A DNA stretch of 64,000 nt, taken from positions 186,001 to 250,000 of the forward strand of contig LJCX01000019.1 in the NCBI GenBank assembly GCA_001298545.1. Reading direction: 5' to 3'. This document shows, one piece after another, positions 35,599-49,426 of this stretch. The stretch's first letter is position 1. Every line of letters begins with the position of its first letter. The position numbers were made by a program, and so were the translations under genes. The notes under the pieces are model-generated. The model was not told the origin of the DNA. It searched no databases and saw only the letters and a list, made by a program, of their open reading frames with translations. The stretch is from Actinobacteria bacterium OV320 (GTDB taxonomy: Bacteria > Actinomycetota > Actinomycetes > Streptomycetales > Streptomycetaceae).

Positions 35599-38500
35599 TT
35601 GGCCGCCTCGCGCAACGCCTCGATCGCGAATACGAACAACGCCGCCAGCACCGCCCCGCTGCGCATCTCCTTTGCAAAGATCAGGGAGCCCCTCGAGGTT
35701 CCGAACCTTCTCGCGCTGCAAACCGAGAGCTTTGACTGGCTGCTCGGCAACGACGCCTGGAAGGGTCGCGTCGAGGCCGCCCTGGAGTCCGGTCAGGACG
35801 TCCCCACCAAGTCCGGTCTGGAGGAGATCTTCGAGGAGATCTCTCCGATCGAGGACTTCTCCGGGTCGATGTCGCTGACCTTCCGCGACCACCGTTTCGA
35901 GCCTCCGAAGAACAGCATCGACGAGTGCAAGGACCGCGACTTCACGTACGCGGCCCCGCTCTTCGTGACGGCCGAGTTCACCAACAACGAGACCGGCGAG
36001 ATCAAGTCCCAGACGGTCTTCATGGGCGACTTCCCGCTCATGACCAACAAGGGCACCTTCGTCATCAACGGCACCGAGCGTGTCGTCGTGTCGCAGCTGG
36101 TCCGTTCGCCGGGTGTCTACTTCGACTCCTCCATCGACAAGACGTCCGACAAGGACATCTTCTCCGCCAAGGTCATCCCGTCCCGGGGCGCCTGGCTGGA
36201 GCTCGAGATCGACAAGCGCGACATGGTCGGTGTGCGTATCGACCGCAAGCGCAAGCAGTCCGTCACCGTCCTTCTGAAGGCTCTCGGCTGGACCACCGAG
36301 CAGATCCTCGAGGAGTTCGGCGAGTACGAGTCCATGCGCGCCACCCTGGAGAAGGACCACACCCAGGGCCAGGACGACGCGCTGCTCGACATCTACCGCA
36401 AGCTGCGTCCGGGCGAGCCGCCCACGCGCGAGGCCGCGCAGACGCTGCTCGAGAACCTCTACTTCAACCCCAAGCGCTACGACCTGGCCAAGGTCGGCCG
36501 CTACAAGGTCAACAAGAAGCTCGGTGGCGAGGCCCCGCTCAACGCGGGTGTCCTGACCGTCGAGGACGTCATCGCGACGATCAAGTACCTGGTGAAGCTG
36601 CACGCCGGGGAGACCGAGACGGTCGGCGAGTCCGGTCGCTCGATCATGGTCGAGACCGACGACATCGACCACTTCGGCAACCGTCGTATCCGCAGCGTCG
36701 GCGAGCTCATCCAGAACCAGGTCCGTACGGGTCTGGCTCGTATGGAGCGCGTCGTGCGTGAGCGCATGACGACCCAGGACGTCGAGGCGATCACGCCGCA
36801 GACCCTGATCAACATCCGGCCGGTCGTCGCCTCCATCAAGGAGTTCTTCGGCACCAGCCAGCTGTCGCAGTTCATGGACCAGAACAACCCGCTGTCGGGT
36901 CTGACGCACAAGCGTCGTCTCAACGCCCTCGGCCCGGGTGGTCTGTCCCGTGAGCGGGCCGGCTTCGAGGTCCGTGACGTGCACCCGTCCCACTACGGAC
37001 GCATGTGCCCGATCGAGACCCCCGAAGGCCCGAACATCGGTCTGATCGGTTCGCTCGCCTCCTACGGCCGCGTCAACGCGTTCGGTTTCGTGGAGACGCC
37101 GTACCGCCGGGTCACCGACGGTGTCGTCACCGACGAGGTCGACTACCTGACGGCCGACGAAGAGGACCGGTTCGTCATCGCGCAGGCCAACGCCACGCTC
37201 GACGACGACCTGCGCTTCACCGAGAACCGCGTCCTGGTCCGCCGCCGTGGCGGCGAGGTCGACTACGTCCCCGGTGACGACGTGGACTACATGGACGTCT
37301 CGCCGCGCCAGATGGTGTCGGTCGCGACCGCCATGATCCCGTTCCTCGAGCACGACGACGCCAACCGTGCCCTCATGGGCGCGAACATGATGCGTCAGGC
37401 CGTGCCGCTCATCAAGAGCGAGGCCCCGCTCGTCGGCACCGGCATGGAGTACCGCTCCGCGGTCGACGCCGGCGACGTGGTCAAGGCCGAGAAGGACGGT
37501 GTGGTCCAGGAGGTCTCCGCGGACTACATCACCACGACCAACGACGACGGCACGTACATCACGTACCGCCTGGCCAAGTTCTCCCGGTCCAACCAGGGCA
37601 CCTCGGTCAACCAGAAGGTCATCGTCAACGAGGGCGACCGGATCATCACCGGTCAGGTCCTCGCCGACGGCCCGGCCACCGAGAACGGCGAGATGGCCCT
37701 GGGCAAGAACCTGCTCGTGGCGTTCATGCCGTGGGAGGGTCACAACTACGAGGACGCGATCATCCTGTCGCAGCGCCTCGTGCAGGACGACGTCCTCTCC
37801 TCGATCCACATCGAGGAGCACGAGGTCGACGCCCGTGACACCAAGCTCGGCCCGGAGGAGATCACCCGGGACATCCCGAACGTCTCCGAAGAGGTCCTCG
37901 CCGACCTCGACGAGCGCGGCATCATCCGTATCGGTGCCGAGGTCGTCGCCGGTGACATCCTCGTCGGCAAGGTCACGCCCAAGGGTGAGACCGAGCTGAC
38001 CCCGGAGGAGCGCCTGCTGCGCGCCATCTTCGGTGAGAAGGCCCGTGAGGTCCGTGACACCTCGCTGAAGGTGCCGCACGGCGAGATCGGCAAGGTCATC
38101 GGCGTCCGCGTCTTCGACCGTGAGGAAGGCGACGAGCTGCCGCCGGGCGTGAACCAGCTGGTTCGGGTCTACGTGGCGCAGAAGCGCAAGATCACGGACG
38201 GTGACAAGCTCGCCGGCCGTCACGGCAACAAGGGTGTCATCTCCAAGATCCTGCCCATCGAGGACATGCCGTTCCTCGAGGACGGGACCCCGGTCGACAT
38301 CATCCTCAACCCGCTGGGTGTGCCGTCCCGAATGAACCCGGGACAGGTGCTGGAGATCCACCTCGGCTGGCTCGCCAGCCGCGGCTGGGACGTCTCCGGT
38401 CTCGGCGAGGACTGGGCGCAGCGGCTCCAGGGCATCGGCGCCGACCAGGTCGCCCCGGGTACCAACGTGGCCACCCCGGTCTTCGACGGTGCGCGTGAGG

Positions 38501-39084
38501 ACGAGCTCGCGGGCCTGCTGAACCACACCATTCCGAACCGCGACGGCGAGCGCATGGTGCTCCCGACCGGTAAGGCGCGGATGTTCGACGGCCGTAGCGG
38601 TGAGCCGTTCCCGGACCCGATCTCGGTCGGCTACATGTACATCCTGAAGCTGCACCACCTGGTCGACGACAAGCTGCACGCCCGCTCGACCGGTCCGTAC
38701 TCGATGATCACCCAGCAGCCGCTGGGTGGTAAGGCGCAGTTCGGCGGTCAGCGCTTCGGTGAGATGGAGGTGTGGGCGCTGGAGGCTTATGGCGCCGCTT
38801 ACGCCCTCCAGGAGTTGCTGACGATCAAGTCCGACGACGTCACCGGCCGCGTGAAGGTCTACGAGGCCATCGTCAAGGGCGAGAACATCCCCGAGCCTGG
38901 CATCCCCGAGTCCTTCAAGGTGCTCATCAAGGAGATGCAGTCTCTCTGCCTGAACGTGGAGGTGCTGTCCAGTGACGGTATGTCCATCGAGATGCGCGAC
39001 ACCGACGAGGATGTCTTCCGCGCTGCGGAGGAGCTCGGCATCGACCTGTCCCGGCGTGAGCCGAGCAGCGTCGAAGAGGTCTGA
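35599..39084 (+). CDS. rpoB: DNA-directed RNA polymerase subunit beta
   Basis: 1161 residues from TTG 35599, preceded by GGAAGGA (35584-35590). This gives the family start [27 protein letters not shown]. The rifampicin region [34 protein letters not shown] (about nt 36844-36945) has wild-type residues at the usual resistance positions. Later regions [41 protein letters not shown] and the C-terminal [26 protein letters not shown] type run are intact. Core enzyme with rpoC downstream, 97 bp apart. Confidence 0.98.
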   Translation: MAASRNASIANTNNAASTAPLRISFAKIREPLEVPNLLALQTESFDWLLGNDAWKGRVEAALESGQDVPTKSGLEEIFEEISPIEDFSGSMSLTFRDHRFEPPKNSIDECKDRDFTYAAPLFVTAEFTNNETGEIKSQTVFMGDFPLMTNKGTFVINGTERVVVSQLVRSPGVYFDSSIDKTSDKDIFSAKVIPSRGAWLELEIDKRDMVGVRIDRKRKQSVTVLLKALGWTTEQILEEFGEYESMRATLEKDHTQGQDDALLDIYRKLRPGEPPTREAAQTLLENLYFNPKRYDLAKVGRYKVNKKLGGEAPLNAGVLTVEDVIATIKYLVKLHAGETETVGESGRSIMVETDDIDHFGNRRIRSVGELIQNQVRTGLARMERVVRERMTTQDVEAITPQTLINIRPVVASIKEFFGTSQLSQFMDQNNPLSGLTHKRRLNALGPGGLSRERAGFEVRDVHPSHYGRMCPIETPEGPNIGLIGSLASYGRVNAFGFVETPYRRVTDGVVTDEVDYLTADEEDRFVIAQANATLDDDLRFTENRVLVRRRGGEVDYVPGDDVDYMDVSPRQMVSVATAMIPFLEHDDANRALMGANMMRQAVPLIKSEAPLVGTGMEYRSAVDAGDVVKAEKDGVVQEVSADYITTTNDDGTYITYRLAKFSRSNQGTSVNQKVIVNEGDRIITGQVLADGPATENGEMALGKNLLVAFMPWEGHNYEDAIILSQRLVQDDVLSSIHIEEHEVDARDTKLGPEEITRDIPNVSEEVLADLDERGIIRIGAEVVAGDILVGKVTPKGETELTPEERLLRAIFGEKAREVRDTSLKVPHGEIGKVIGVRVFDREEGDELPPGVNQLVRVYVAQKRKITDGDKLAGRHGNKGVISKILPIEDMPFLEDGTPVDIILNPLGVPSRMNPGQVLEIHLGWLASRGWDVSGLGEDWAQRLQGIGADQVAPGTNVATPVFDGAREDELAGLLNHTIPNRDGERMVLPTGKARMFDGRSGEPFPDPISVGYMYILKLHHLVDDKLHARSTGPYSMITQQPLGGKAQFGGQRFGEMEVWALEAYGAAYALQELLTIKSDDVTGRVKVYEAIVKGENIPEPGIPESFKVLIKEMQSLCLNVEVLSSDGMSIEMRDTDEDVFRAAEELGIDLSRREPSSVEEV

Positions 39085-39181
39085 CGGGAGTTCGGCAGGG
39101 CTCACGACGTTGAGCCCTGCCGGCCCCGGGACCCCCGTATCAGACCCTAAGACTTACAACCCTGAGAGGGATTGACGCATA

Positions 39182-43081
<3,900 letters not shown>

Positions 43082-43100
43082 GGCGTACGTCTGAAGTACT

Positions 43101-43141
43101 GAAGGGCGGTCACCCCGTTGCGTACGGGGTGACCGCCCTTC
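43101..43141. terminator. Terminator of the rpoBC operon
   Basis: 17-bp perfect stem (43101-43117 with 43125-43141) and loop TTGCGTA, 20 bases after rpoC. It is symmetrical and lies between the convergent rpoC and tail-locus ends, 35 bases from the last tail-locus gene, so it can serve both. Confidence 0.9.
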
Positions 43142-43175
43142 GGCATGTCCGGGCCTGGGCCAGGCCGTGTCCGCC

Positions 43176-43436
43176 CTAGCGGCCGGTCAGCTCCCAGGCG
43201 GTGACGGCGACCGTCGCGAGGGCGGCGAGGGCGCCGATGCTGGCGAGCGGCCAGCGGGAGCGTTCCAGGGCGTCGAGGCGCTGTTCGTGGTCGGCGATCT
43301 GTTTGTCGGTCTGGTCGCTGCGCTGGACCAGCAGGGCGAGCGAGCCGTCGACGCGGGCGAAGCCGGCCTCGACGGTGCCGCGCAGCCGCTCCAGTTCCAG
43401 GGCCACGGCGGCCGGGTCGGAGAAGGGTTCGTTCAC
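43176..43436 (-). CDS. Small XhlA-like membrane protein of the phage-tail locus (holin partner)
   Basis: 86 residues from GTG 43434-43436. An amphipathic, coiled-coil-like N-terminal part (LERLRGTVEAGFARVDGSLALLVQRSDQTDKQIADHEQRLDALE) is followed by a single C-terminal membrane helix (LASIGALAALATVAVTAWEL). This is the design of XhlA/hemolysin-type holin partners in Gram-positive lysis cassettes. Its start overlaps the holin stop by four bases. Last gene of the leftward unit. Confidence 0.65.
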   Translation of the reverse strand: MNEPFSDPAAVALELERLRGTVEAGFARVDGSLALLVQRSDQTDKQIADHEQRLDALERSRWPLASIGALAALATVAVTAWELTGR

Positions 43437-43684
43437 GCGTCGCTCTTTTCGCTGGGCCTTCCGCCGGCCGGGGTGGTGTCCGTGCGCAGCCACGAGGGCA
43501 GCAGGGTCTGTACGGCGGGCAGGGCCATGACCCTGGTCACGCCGGCGGCGGCGGTGAGCGCCGCGGCGGCCCAGGGCAGGGTGCCGGGGATGCCGGCGGC
43601 GTCGACGACCGTCGGCAGCAGGACACACAGGCCGACAGCGGTCTGGAGAACGGTACGGAGGGTGCGCTTGGCGGCCTCTGACAT
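43433..43684 (-). CDS. Putative holin
   Basis: 83 residues with two membrane helices (about 12-30 and 38-55) separated by a short turn, and a charged C-terminus (RTDTTPAGGRPSEKSD). Small size and place directly after the endolysin gene (15 bp gap) suggest a holin. GAGGC-type ribosome site before the ATG. Confidence 0.65.
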   Translation of the reverse strand: MSEAAKRTLRTVLQTAVGLCVLLPTVVDAAGIPGTLPWAAAALTAAAGVTRVMALPAVQTLLPSWLRTDTTPAGGRPSEKSDA

Positions 43685-43699
43685 CGGGAGCCTCGATTC

Positions 43700-44587
43700 T
43701 CAGGAGCTGTGGGGGACCTTCAGCGCCGCCCAGGACTTGGCGCCCGGCCAGCCGTCGGCGGAGGAGCCGGTGTAGCCGAGCTTGCGCTGCCACTTGGCGT
43801 AGGAGAGACGGTCGGCCTCGGTCCACTGCGGGCCGGGGCCGGAGGTGTAGGCGGAGCAGCCGACGGCGACCAGGCGCTTGCCCAGCGCGGTGACGATCGC
43901 CGACTTCGGGTTCTTCCGGAACCAGGCGGCGCCGGGGAAGGGCTGGTACTGCGGCTTGCTCGTGCCGGTGCCGGTGCCGGTGCTCGGGGTGGTCGGCTTG
44001 CCCAGCCGGGTCGCGACCCTGGCGCGGAAGTCGGGCATGGTGAAGCCGCGCGGGTCGATCTTCTTGCTGGTCCACTCCTTGTGGCCGATCACGGAAGCGG
44101 CCGACCAGCCGTGCGCCCGGCACAGCGCGGCCGAGGCGCGGACCATGGCTTCCAGCTGGACCGCCGGCCACGGGTCCTTGCCGTCGCCGAGGTTGACGCA
44201 CTCGAAGCCGTAGAAGTGGACGTTGCCGTCGGTGTCGTTCCCGTTCGGCGCGGGCAGCGCCTGCTCGGCGATGACGGCCTTCAGGACGTCACCGTCGCCG
44301 CTGCCCGCGTGGTTGGCGCGGCCGTTGCCGACGAGGTGGACCGTGCCGTCCTTGGCGATCACGCCGTGGCAGAGGGGGCCGGGCAGGGCGGAGTGGCCGT
44401 CGAAGCACAGGCTCACGCTGTTGCTGGTGCCGGAGGTGACGGTGTGATGGACGATCACTCCGTTGACCGGGCCCCAACTGCCCTTGTGGTTGCGGTTGTT
44501 GGTGCGCCAGCCGGAGTGCTCGACGACGGTGACGCCCTCGGCCCGCAGTGCGGACACGAGGGCGTCGGCGGAGAGGGGGTTGGCCAT
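43700..44587 (-). CDS. N-acetylmuramoyl-L-alanine amidase endolysin with C-terminal wall-binding domain
   Basis: 295 residues. Amidase_2 fold: VNGVIVHHTVTSG (zinc His), YGFECVNLGDGKDPWP, and VIGHKEWTSKKIDPRGF (second zinc His plus catalytic Lys). A Thr/Gly linker (TTPSTGTGTGTS) leads to a ~75-residue C-terminal repeat-like domain ending YAKWQRKLGYTGSSADGWPGAKSWAAL, a peptidoglycan-binding type common in Streptomyces phage lysins. GGGAGG precedes the ATG. It has no signal peptide, so release needs the holin. Confidence 0.88.
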   Translation of the reverse strand: MANPLSADALVSALRAEGVTVVEHSGWRTNNRNHKGSWGPVNGVIVHHTVTSGTSNSVSLCFDGHSALPGPLCHGVIAKDGTVHLVGNGRANHAGSGDGDVLKAVIAEQALPAPNGNDTDGNVHFYGFECVNLGDGKDPWPAVQLEAMVRASAALCRAHGWSAASVIGHKEWTSKKIDPRGFTMPDFRARVATRLGKPTTPSTGTGTGTSKPQYQPFPGAAWFRKNPKSAIVTALGKRLVAVGCSAYTSGPGPQWTEADRLSYAKWQRKLGYTGSSADGWPGAKSWAALKVPHSS

Positions 44588-44690
44588 GGTGGTGCCTCCC
44601 TGGGGAGTGTTCGGGCATGAGAAAACCCCGGCCGGCGGGGGAGCGGCTCGGGGTGGCGGGGGTGGTTCTTCGTTCTTCCGTGCGGTGGCC

Positions 44691-45206
44691 TCAGACCATG
44701 GCGGGGTCGGCGTCGGCCTCGGTGGGGGTGCCGGTGCCTGTCTCGGCGGCCGTGGCGGCGGTCTCGGGATCGGCCTCGGTGTCCGGGTCCGGGTCCGGTG
44801 CGGTCCCGGGGTCCGGGGTGGTGCCGTCACCGTCCTCGGCGCCGTCGTCCGGCTGCCACCGGGTGCACAGGGCGACGTAGGCCGCCGCGTTGGCCGCGAA
44901 ATCGGTCAGGGCCTCCGCGACCGCCCGCTGGACGGCCGCCGGCTCGGGGACGACCGGGTCCGTGCCGACGGGCATGATCGTGATGCGGCCGGTGCCGCGC
45001 AGGACCGCGCCGCCCTCGCCGGTCTCGGTGAACTGGGCGGTGACGTTGACCGGCGAGTAGGTCCCGCTGATCGAGTCGGGGCCGATGATCGAGCTGAGGC
45101 TGGTGTCGGAGACGTTGACGTGGATCGTGTGGCCGCTCTCGGTGAGGGTGGCCCGGCCCGCGTAGTCGATCGCGAGGCCCCAGGGCTGGGTGGGGTCGAT
45201 GTCCAT
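44691..45206 (-). CDS. Tail-locus protein of unknown function with acidic C-terminus
   Basis: 171 residues. Begins MDIDPTQPWGLAIDYAGRATLTESGHTIHVNV; the first ~115 residues appear beta-rich. The last 45 are an Asp/Thr/Pro/Glu repeat (PDPGTAPDPDPDTEADPET). Probably a structural or tail-tip associated protein, because it lies between the spike-like protein and the endolysin in a single transcript. No family recognised. Confidence 0.6.
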   Translation of the reverse strand: MDIDPTQPWGLAIDYAGRATLTESGHTIHVNVSDTSLSSIIGPDSISGTYSPVNVTAQFTETGEGGAVLRGTGRITIMPVGTDPVVPEPAAVQRAVAEALTDFAANAAAYVALCTRWQPDDGAEDGDGTTPDPGTAPDPDPDTEADPETAATAAETGTGTPTEADADPAMV

Positions 45207-45236
45207 GGACGCGCTGCCTTCCTGTGGTGTCGGGGA

Positions 45237-45977
45237 TCAGCTCTGGCGGCCGTGCATGAGGACCGGGGTGGCGTGGACGGTGCCGGAGGCGCTGGTGACG
45301 ATGGCCTGGATCTCTACCTTGACCGTGGTGGTGTACACGGAGGAGAAGGTGGCGCTGATCAGGTCGGTGTAGTCGAACTCGGTGCCCGCGGCGACCGTGG
45401 GACCCCACTGGGCGCTGTTCACCAGCACCCGGACCTGGCCGGCCGCGCCGGAGCTGGCCGCGGTGCTCAGCCGCAGCCGCATCTTCGGCTGCCAGACCGG
45501 GTTGTACGACAGCGCGATCGTCGTCCAGGCCGTCGAGGCGGTCTGCGGCCAGCGTGCCGTCGCCGCGTCCTGCGGGGGCAGCATGGCCAGCCAGGGCCGG
45601 GCCAGGCCGCCGCTGTTGACGTCGTCGGAGAAGATCTCCCGGTTGCCGTTGTCGTAGATCCGCAGCGGCTGGAGCGAATTGGCGCTGCCGTCCCCGTTGA
45701 ACAGGGTCATGGCGAGGCTGCCGGTCTGGCGGTGGATCTCCAGGCCGTACTCGGCGTCCTTCCACGAGCCGACCCGGAACATCGTGTCGGTGCTGCCGGG
45801 CCGCTGGACGAGCAAGGTGCCGCCGTCGGTGACCTTCAGGGTGCCGTCCTTGATCTCCACCTCGCCGCCGGTGATCGTGTTGAGGGCGGGGCGGGTGTTG
45901 ACGGCGGTGGACAGCTGCTGGATGCGGCGTTCCATCTGGGTGAGCCGGTCGATGATGTCTTCGGGGAGCTGGGGCAT
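45237..45977 (-). CDS. Putative tail-tip/baseplate structural protein
   Basis: 246 residues. A short N-terminal helix (MPQLPEDIIDRLTQMERRIQQLSTAV) leads into a beta-rich body with ITGGEVEIKDGTLKVTDGG, a parallel-strand pattern seen in phage spikes, and a C-terminal jelly-roll-like part. The ATG overlaps the stop of the preceding hub-like gene (ATGA), so translation is coupled. Confidence 0.6.
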   Translation of the reverse strand: MPQLPEDIIDRLTQMERRIQQLSTAVNTRPALNTITGGEVEIKDGTLKVTDGGTLLVQRPGSTDTMFRVGSWKDAEYGLEIHRQTGSLAMTLFNGDGSANSLQPLRIYDNGNREIFSDDVNSGGLARPWLAMLPPQDAATARWPQTASTAWTTIALSYNPVWQPKMRLRLSTAASSGAAGQVRVLVNSAQWGPTVAAGTEFDYTDLISATFSSVYTTTVKVEIQAIVTSASGTVHATPVLMHGRQS

Positions 45978-47122
45978 CAGGCGTCCTCCAGGTAGAGGTC
46001 GGCGGTGTCGGGGCGGCCGCGCTGGGCCGGGCTGACCTTGACGCCGATGATCCGGTAGCGGGCGTCCAGGCCCTCGGTCCACCACTCGTCGGTGATCCGG
46101 AGGCGGACGGTGCGGCCCAGCAGCGCCGACGGCACCAGGTCGTCGAGGCGGACGCTGATCTCGGGGATCACCACGGCGCCGGTGCCCTCGGCGAGTTCGG
46201 CGTTGGCCAGGGACCGCAGGATCGTCGTGCTCGCGATGTCGTTGTGGTCCGAGGCGAGGTCGACCCGCGGATAGCCGACCTTGATCAGGTCTTCGCCGTC
46301 CGGGATGTCGGCGTCGGCGAACAGCGGACGGGACTCGACGGCCTGGTTGGTGTTGTCCGTGGCGCCGCGGGCGCGGGCGGTGGTGCCGCCGCGGGTGGCG
46401 TCGCGCGGGAAGGTGTACGACAGGATCGTGCCCGGCCGGTCCATCACCAGGTCGGTGCTGCCGGTGGTGATCTTCGGGCTGCCCAGCCGCAGTCGGCGGA
46501 CCCGGGTGCCGGTGACCGGGTCGCGGTAGACGGCGATGTAGTGCTCGAAGCCGTTCTCCAGGGCGGCCAGGGCGTCGATCGCCTCCAGGTAGACGGTCTC
46601 GTCGCCGTCGCGGTACGACACCGCGCGCGTCACCCCGGAGAGCTCCTGCCCGAAGGTGACGCCGATGTCGCCGCCGGTCGGCGGTGCAGGCGTGCCGTCG
46701 TCGACGAGCTCACCGGTCTGGAGGTGGCGCCACAGCCGCCGCGCCACCTCCAGCTGGTCGTTGCTCCCGGAGAAGGTGAGGTCCTGGCGGATACGGCGGC
46801 GGCCGGCGTACGACTCGAAGGTGGCCGCCTGGATGCCGAGGGTGAGTACGCCCCGGTCGTCGCTCTGCAGGGTGGACGTCCAGATGATGCCGCCCCACCA
46901 CAGGTCGTTGCCGCGCTGGAGGTAGACCGCGGTGCGGCCCTCCTCGATGCGGCGGACGCGGGCGGCCACCTGCGCGTTGGGGACGGGGACGGTGCCGGAG
47001 AGAGATCCGGCCTTGCCGATGTAGTCGTCGACGGTGACGTCCCGCAGGGGCAGGATGTCGATGGTGTCGTCGGTGCGCAGATCGCAGAAGATCGCGCGGT
47101 AGGGGGTGGTGGTCGTGGACAT
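45977..47122 (-). CDS. Minor tail protein, tail-hub (ReqiPepy6 Gp37-like) type
   Basis: 381 residues. N-terminal YRAIFCDLRTDDTIDILPLRDVTVDDYIGKAGSLSGTVPVPN and GIIWTSTLQSDDRGVLTLGIQAATFESYAGRR are typical of actinophage minor tail proteins that form the ring at the tail tip. A mid-region YLEAIDALAALENGFEHYIAVYRDPVTGTRVRRLRLGSP follows. No peptidase motif is visible, so a structural role is favoured. Lies after the fibre genes, 36 bp from the fibre ending at 47159. Confidence 0.7.
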   Translation of the reverse strand: MSTTTTPYRAIFCDLRTDDTIDILPLRDVTVDDYIGKAGSLSGTVPVPNAQVAARVRRIEEGRTAVYLQRGNDLWWGGIIWTSTLQSDDRGVLTLGIQAATFESYAGRRRIRQDLTFSGSNDQLEVARRLWRHLQTGELVDDGTPAPPTGGDIGVTFGQELSGVTRAVSYRDGDETVYLEAIDALAALENGFEHYIAVYRDPVTGTRVRRLRLGSPKITTGSTDLVMDRPGTILSYTFPRDATRGGTTARARGATDNTNQAVESRPLFADADIPDGEDLIKVGYPRVDLASDHNDIASTTILRSLANAELAEGTGAVVIPEISVRLDDLVPSALLGRTVRLRITDEWWTEGLDARYRIIGVKVSPAQRGRPDTADLYLEDA

Positions 47123-47158
47123 ACGGCGGTCAGCTCCCAGGGCCGTGTCGGTCGGCGC

Positions 47159-48181
47159 TCACAGCACGAAGCAGGCGGAGAAGCGCAGGACATTGCCGAC
47201 CTGGATCACACCGCTGGTCGACCAGCTGATCAGCTGGACCGAGCCGTCGGCGGCGATCCGGACGGCGCCGTCGGCGAAACCGTCGCTCGCCGAGGCGTAG
47301 GTCTCGACGACCGGCCGCCAGCCGGCCGGCAGGGCACAGATCAGCTCGTCGCCGACGTTGCCCGGGTTGGTGGTGCCGGCGGCCGTCGCGGTGAGGGCGC
47401 TGGTGAGGCGGGTGAGGCCGACGGAGAACGAGCACACGCCGCGCGTGCGGCGGGCACCGAACCACGACAGCGACCAGTTGCCCTGGGCGGTGACCCCGGT
47501 GGTGGTCGTCTCCACGACGAGCGGCGGCTGGTAGTCGGCCCAGGCGGTGCCGGACCAGCGCTGGATCACGCCGCCCAGGTCCCGGTACTGGCCGGGGTAG
47601 GCGCCGTTGGAGGTGTCCGTGGTCACCGGGAGGATGCCGCCGACGCCGACCGTGGCGGTGCGGCGGCCGACCAGCGCCGAGGCCCAGGCGATGCCGCCGG
47701 TGCCCGCGCTCGCGTTGGCCGGCACGGTGACCTCGTACAGCGGAAGCGACAGGCCGGGCGCCGCCGGTACCGTCGGGGCCGCGGCCGGGGTGCCCGGGAC
47801 GATCTCGACGACGGCCTCGGTGCGGCCGAGGCCGTCGTAGGCGTCGTCGTAGATCCGCAGGACGAGCAGGTCGATGCGGGTGTACTGGGCGTTGCCGTCC
47901 GCGAACGTCACGGGCAGGTACTCGGCGAGGGCGACCGGGTAGGCGCCCCTGGCGTCGGTGCTCTGGAGCACGGCACGGCCGGGGCTGACCGTGGCGGACA
48001 TGCTGTTCGCCGTGCCGGTGAGCGTGAAGCCGGAGATGCGGGAGGCGCCGTCGGAGGAGCCCGGCAGGACACCGGAGCGGCTGGCGACGGACGAGGTGGG
48101 GGTCAGGGCGCCGAGCGAGACGAGGCGGGTGTCCTCACGGGACTGGCCGTCGGGGGAGAGCCATCCGGAGCGCACGGGCAT
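47159..48181 (-). CDS. Tail fibre/receptor-binding protein 1 (one QYRD-QRW repeat)
   Basis: 340 residues. Shared fibre-family N-terminus MPVRSGWLSPDGQSREDTRL, then a ~150-residue common domain with RIDLLVLRIYDDAYDG. It has one copy of the repeat YPGQYRDLGGVIQRWSGTAW and a unique ~120-residue C-terminal head (GNWSLSWFGARRTRGVCSFSV to GNVLRFSACFVL). The last part, with GWRP and DG steps, looks like a phage receptor-binding tip. First of four paralogues in a row by coordinate, last in transcription. Confidence 0.75.
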   Translation of the reverse strand: MPVRSGWLSPDGQSREDTRLVSLGALTPTSSVASRSGVLPGSSDGASRISGFTLTGTANSMSATVSPGRAVLQSTDARGAYPVALAEYLPVTFADGNAQYTRIDLLVLRIYDDAYDGLGRTEAVVEIVPGTPAAAPTVPAAPGLSLPLYEVTVPANASAGTGGIAWASALVGRRTATVGVGGILPVTTDTSNGAYPGQYRDLGGVIQRWSGTAWADYQPPLVVETTTTGVTAQGNWSLSWFGARRTRGVCSFSVGLTRLTSALTATAAGTTNPGNVGDELICALPAGWRPVVETYASASDGFADGAVRIAADGSVQLISWSTSGVIQVGNVLRFSACFVL

Positions 48182-48224
48182 GGTCGACTCCTTTCGGGAG
48201 AACGGGCGGGAGCGGGAGGCTGGT

Positions 48225-49412
48225 TCAGGCGATCGGGTCGACGCGCAGGAAGATGTTGTCGAACGCGCAGGTGAAGCTCGCGTTGCTCGACCGGTGCATC
48301 GCGGTGACGGTGTAGGTCGAGCCGGCGGTGAGGGAGTTCAGGCGCAGCTGGGTCGACGTCGACTTGGACACGGCGCCCGAACCGGACGCGGCCCGCTCGT
48401 CGTCCGCCGCCCAGATCACCGTGGAGCCCAGCGTGACCTGCGGGGACATGTGCGCCTGCGCGGTCTCGCCGCCCGAGGACATCCGGGCGCCCACGCCGAT
48501 GATCACGGAGCCGGACGGCGGAGCGGTGAAGGTGAGCGTGAGCGCCGTGACGGTGGTGGAGGCGAGCGCGGCCGTGTAGGTCGTCGAGGCGGTGGTCCCG
48601 GCGTCCAGCGACTGCACGAAGGCGGGCCCCGCGACGGCCGGCTGCCAGGCACTGCCGTTCCAGCGCTGGAGCTGGCCGAGCGAGGAGTCGCGGTACTGGC
48701 CGACATAGCCGCCGGTGGTCAGCACCCCGGCCGGGACGAGCCCGCCGATACCCTTGGGGTAGGGCACCCAGGCCGTGGAACTCCAGCGCTGGAGCGTGTC
48801 GTTGACGTCCCGGTAGTGGCCGGGGTAGCCGCCGGGAGCGGTGTCGTCGGAGCGGGTCGGCAGGATGCCGCCGAGCGGGACGGTGGTGGGGCGCAGATCG
48901 ACGCGGGCGTTGTCCCAGTCGATTCCGCCGTTGCCCGCCCCGGCGTTCTTGGCCACGGCGACGGTGAACAGCACGAGGGAGGCGTCCGGGGCGGCGGGGG
49001 CGACCGGGGTGGCGGCCGCGGTGCCCTTGACGATCTCGACGGCGGCCTCGGTGTGGTCGGAGCCGTCGTAGTCGTCGTCGTAGATCCGCAGGACGACGAG
49101 GTCGACGCGGCCGAACTGGGGGTCGCCGGCGTCGAAGAGGAGCGGGACCGGTTCGGTGACGGCGACCGGGTAGGCGCCGCGGGCGACGGACGTCTGAATG
49201 ACGGCACGGCCGACCCCGACGGTGGCGGTCATGCCGCCGGCGGTGCCGTTCAGCCAGAGACCGGTGACCCGGTACAGGCCGTTCTCGGAGCCGGGCAGGA
49301 CCCCGGAGCGCCCCTTGATGTCGGTGACCGGGGTGACCGCCCCGATCTGGGTGACCCGGGTGTCCTCCCGGGTCTGGCCGTCGGCCGACAGCCAGGCGGA
49401 ACGTACGGTCAT
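48225..49412 (-). CDS. Tail fibre/receptor-binding protein 2 (two repeats)
   Basis: 395 residues. N-terminus MTVRSAWLSADGQTREDTRV and common domain with RVDLVVLRIYDDDYDG. Two repeats (YPGHYRDVNDTLQRWSSTAW and YVGQYRDSSLGQLQRWNGSAW). The C-terminal head is different from the other fibres, Ser/Thr-rich with VIIGVGARMSSGGET. GGACACCCC upstream of the ATG. Expected to trimerise and attach to the tail tip by the shared N-terminal part. Confidence 0.75.
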   Translation of the reverse strand: MTVRSAWLSADGQTREDTRVTQIGAVTPVTDIKGRSGVLPGSENGLYRVTGLWLNGTAGGMTATVGVGRAVIQTSVARGAYPVAVTEPVPLLFDAGDPQFGRVDLVVLRIYDDDYDGSDHTEAAVEIVKGTAAATPVAPAAPDASLVLFTVAVAKNAGAGNGGIDWDNARVDLRPTTVPLGGILPTRSDDTAPGGYPGHYRDVNDTLQRWSSTAWVPYPKGIGGLVPAGVLTTGGYVGQYRDSSLGQLQRWNGSAWQPAVAGPAFVQSLDAGTTASTTYTAALASTTVTALTLTFTAPPSGSVIIGVGARMSSGGETAQAHMSPQVTLGSTVIWAADDERAASGSGAVSKSTSTQLRLNSLTAGSTYTVTAMHRSSNASFTCAFDNIFLRVDPIA

Positions 49413-49426
49413 GGGGTGTCCTTTCG

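Noticed and set aside
35488..39105. 1205-codon open frame on the strand opposite rpoB, and a 1195-codon one opposite rpoC (39140-42727)
   Set aside because: Antisense frames stay open because of the codon bias of high-GC genes; they have no family signatures or ribosome sites, while the plus-strand frames encode complete RNA polymerase subunits.
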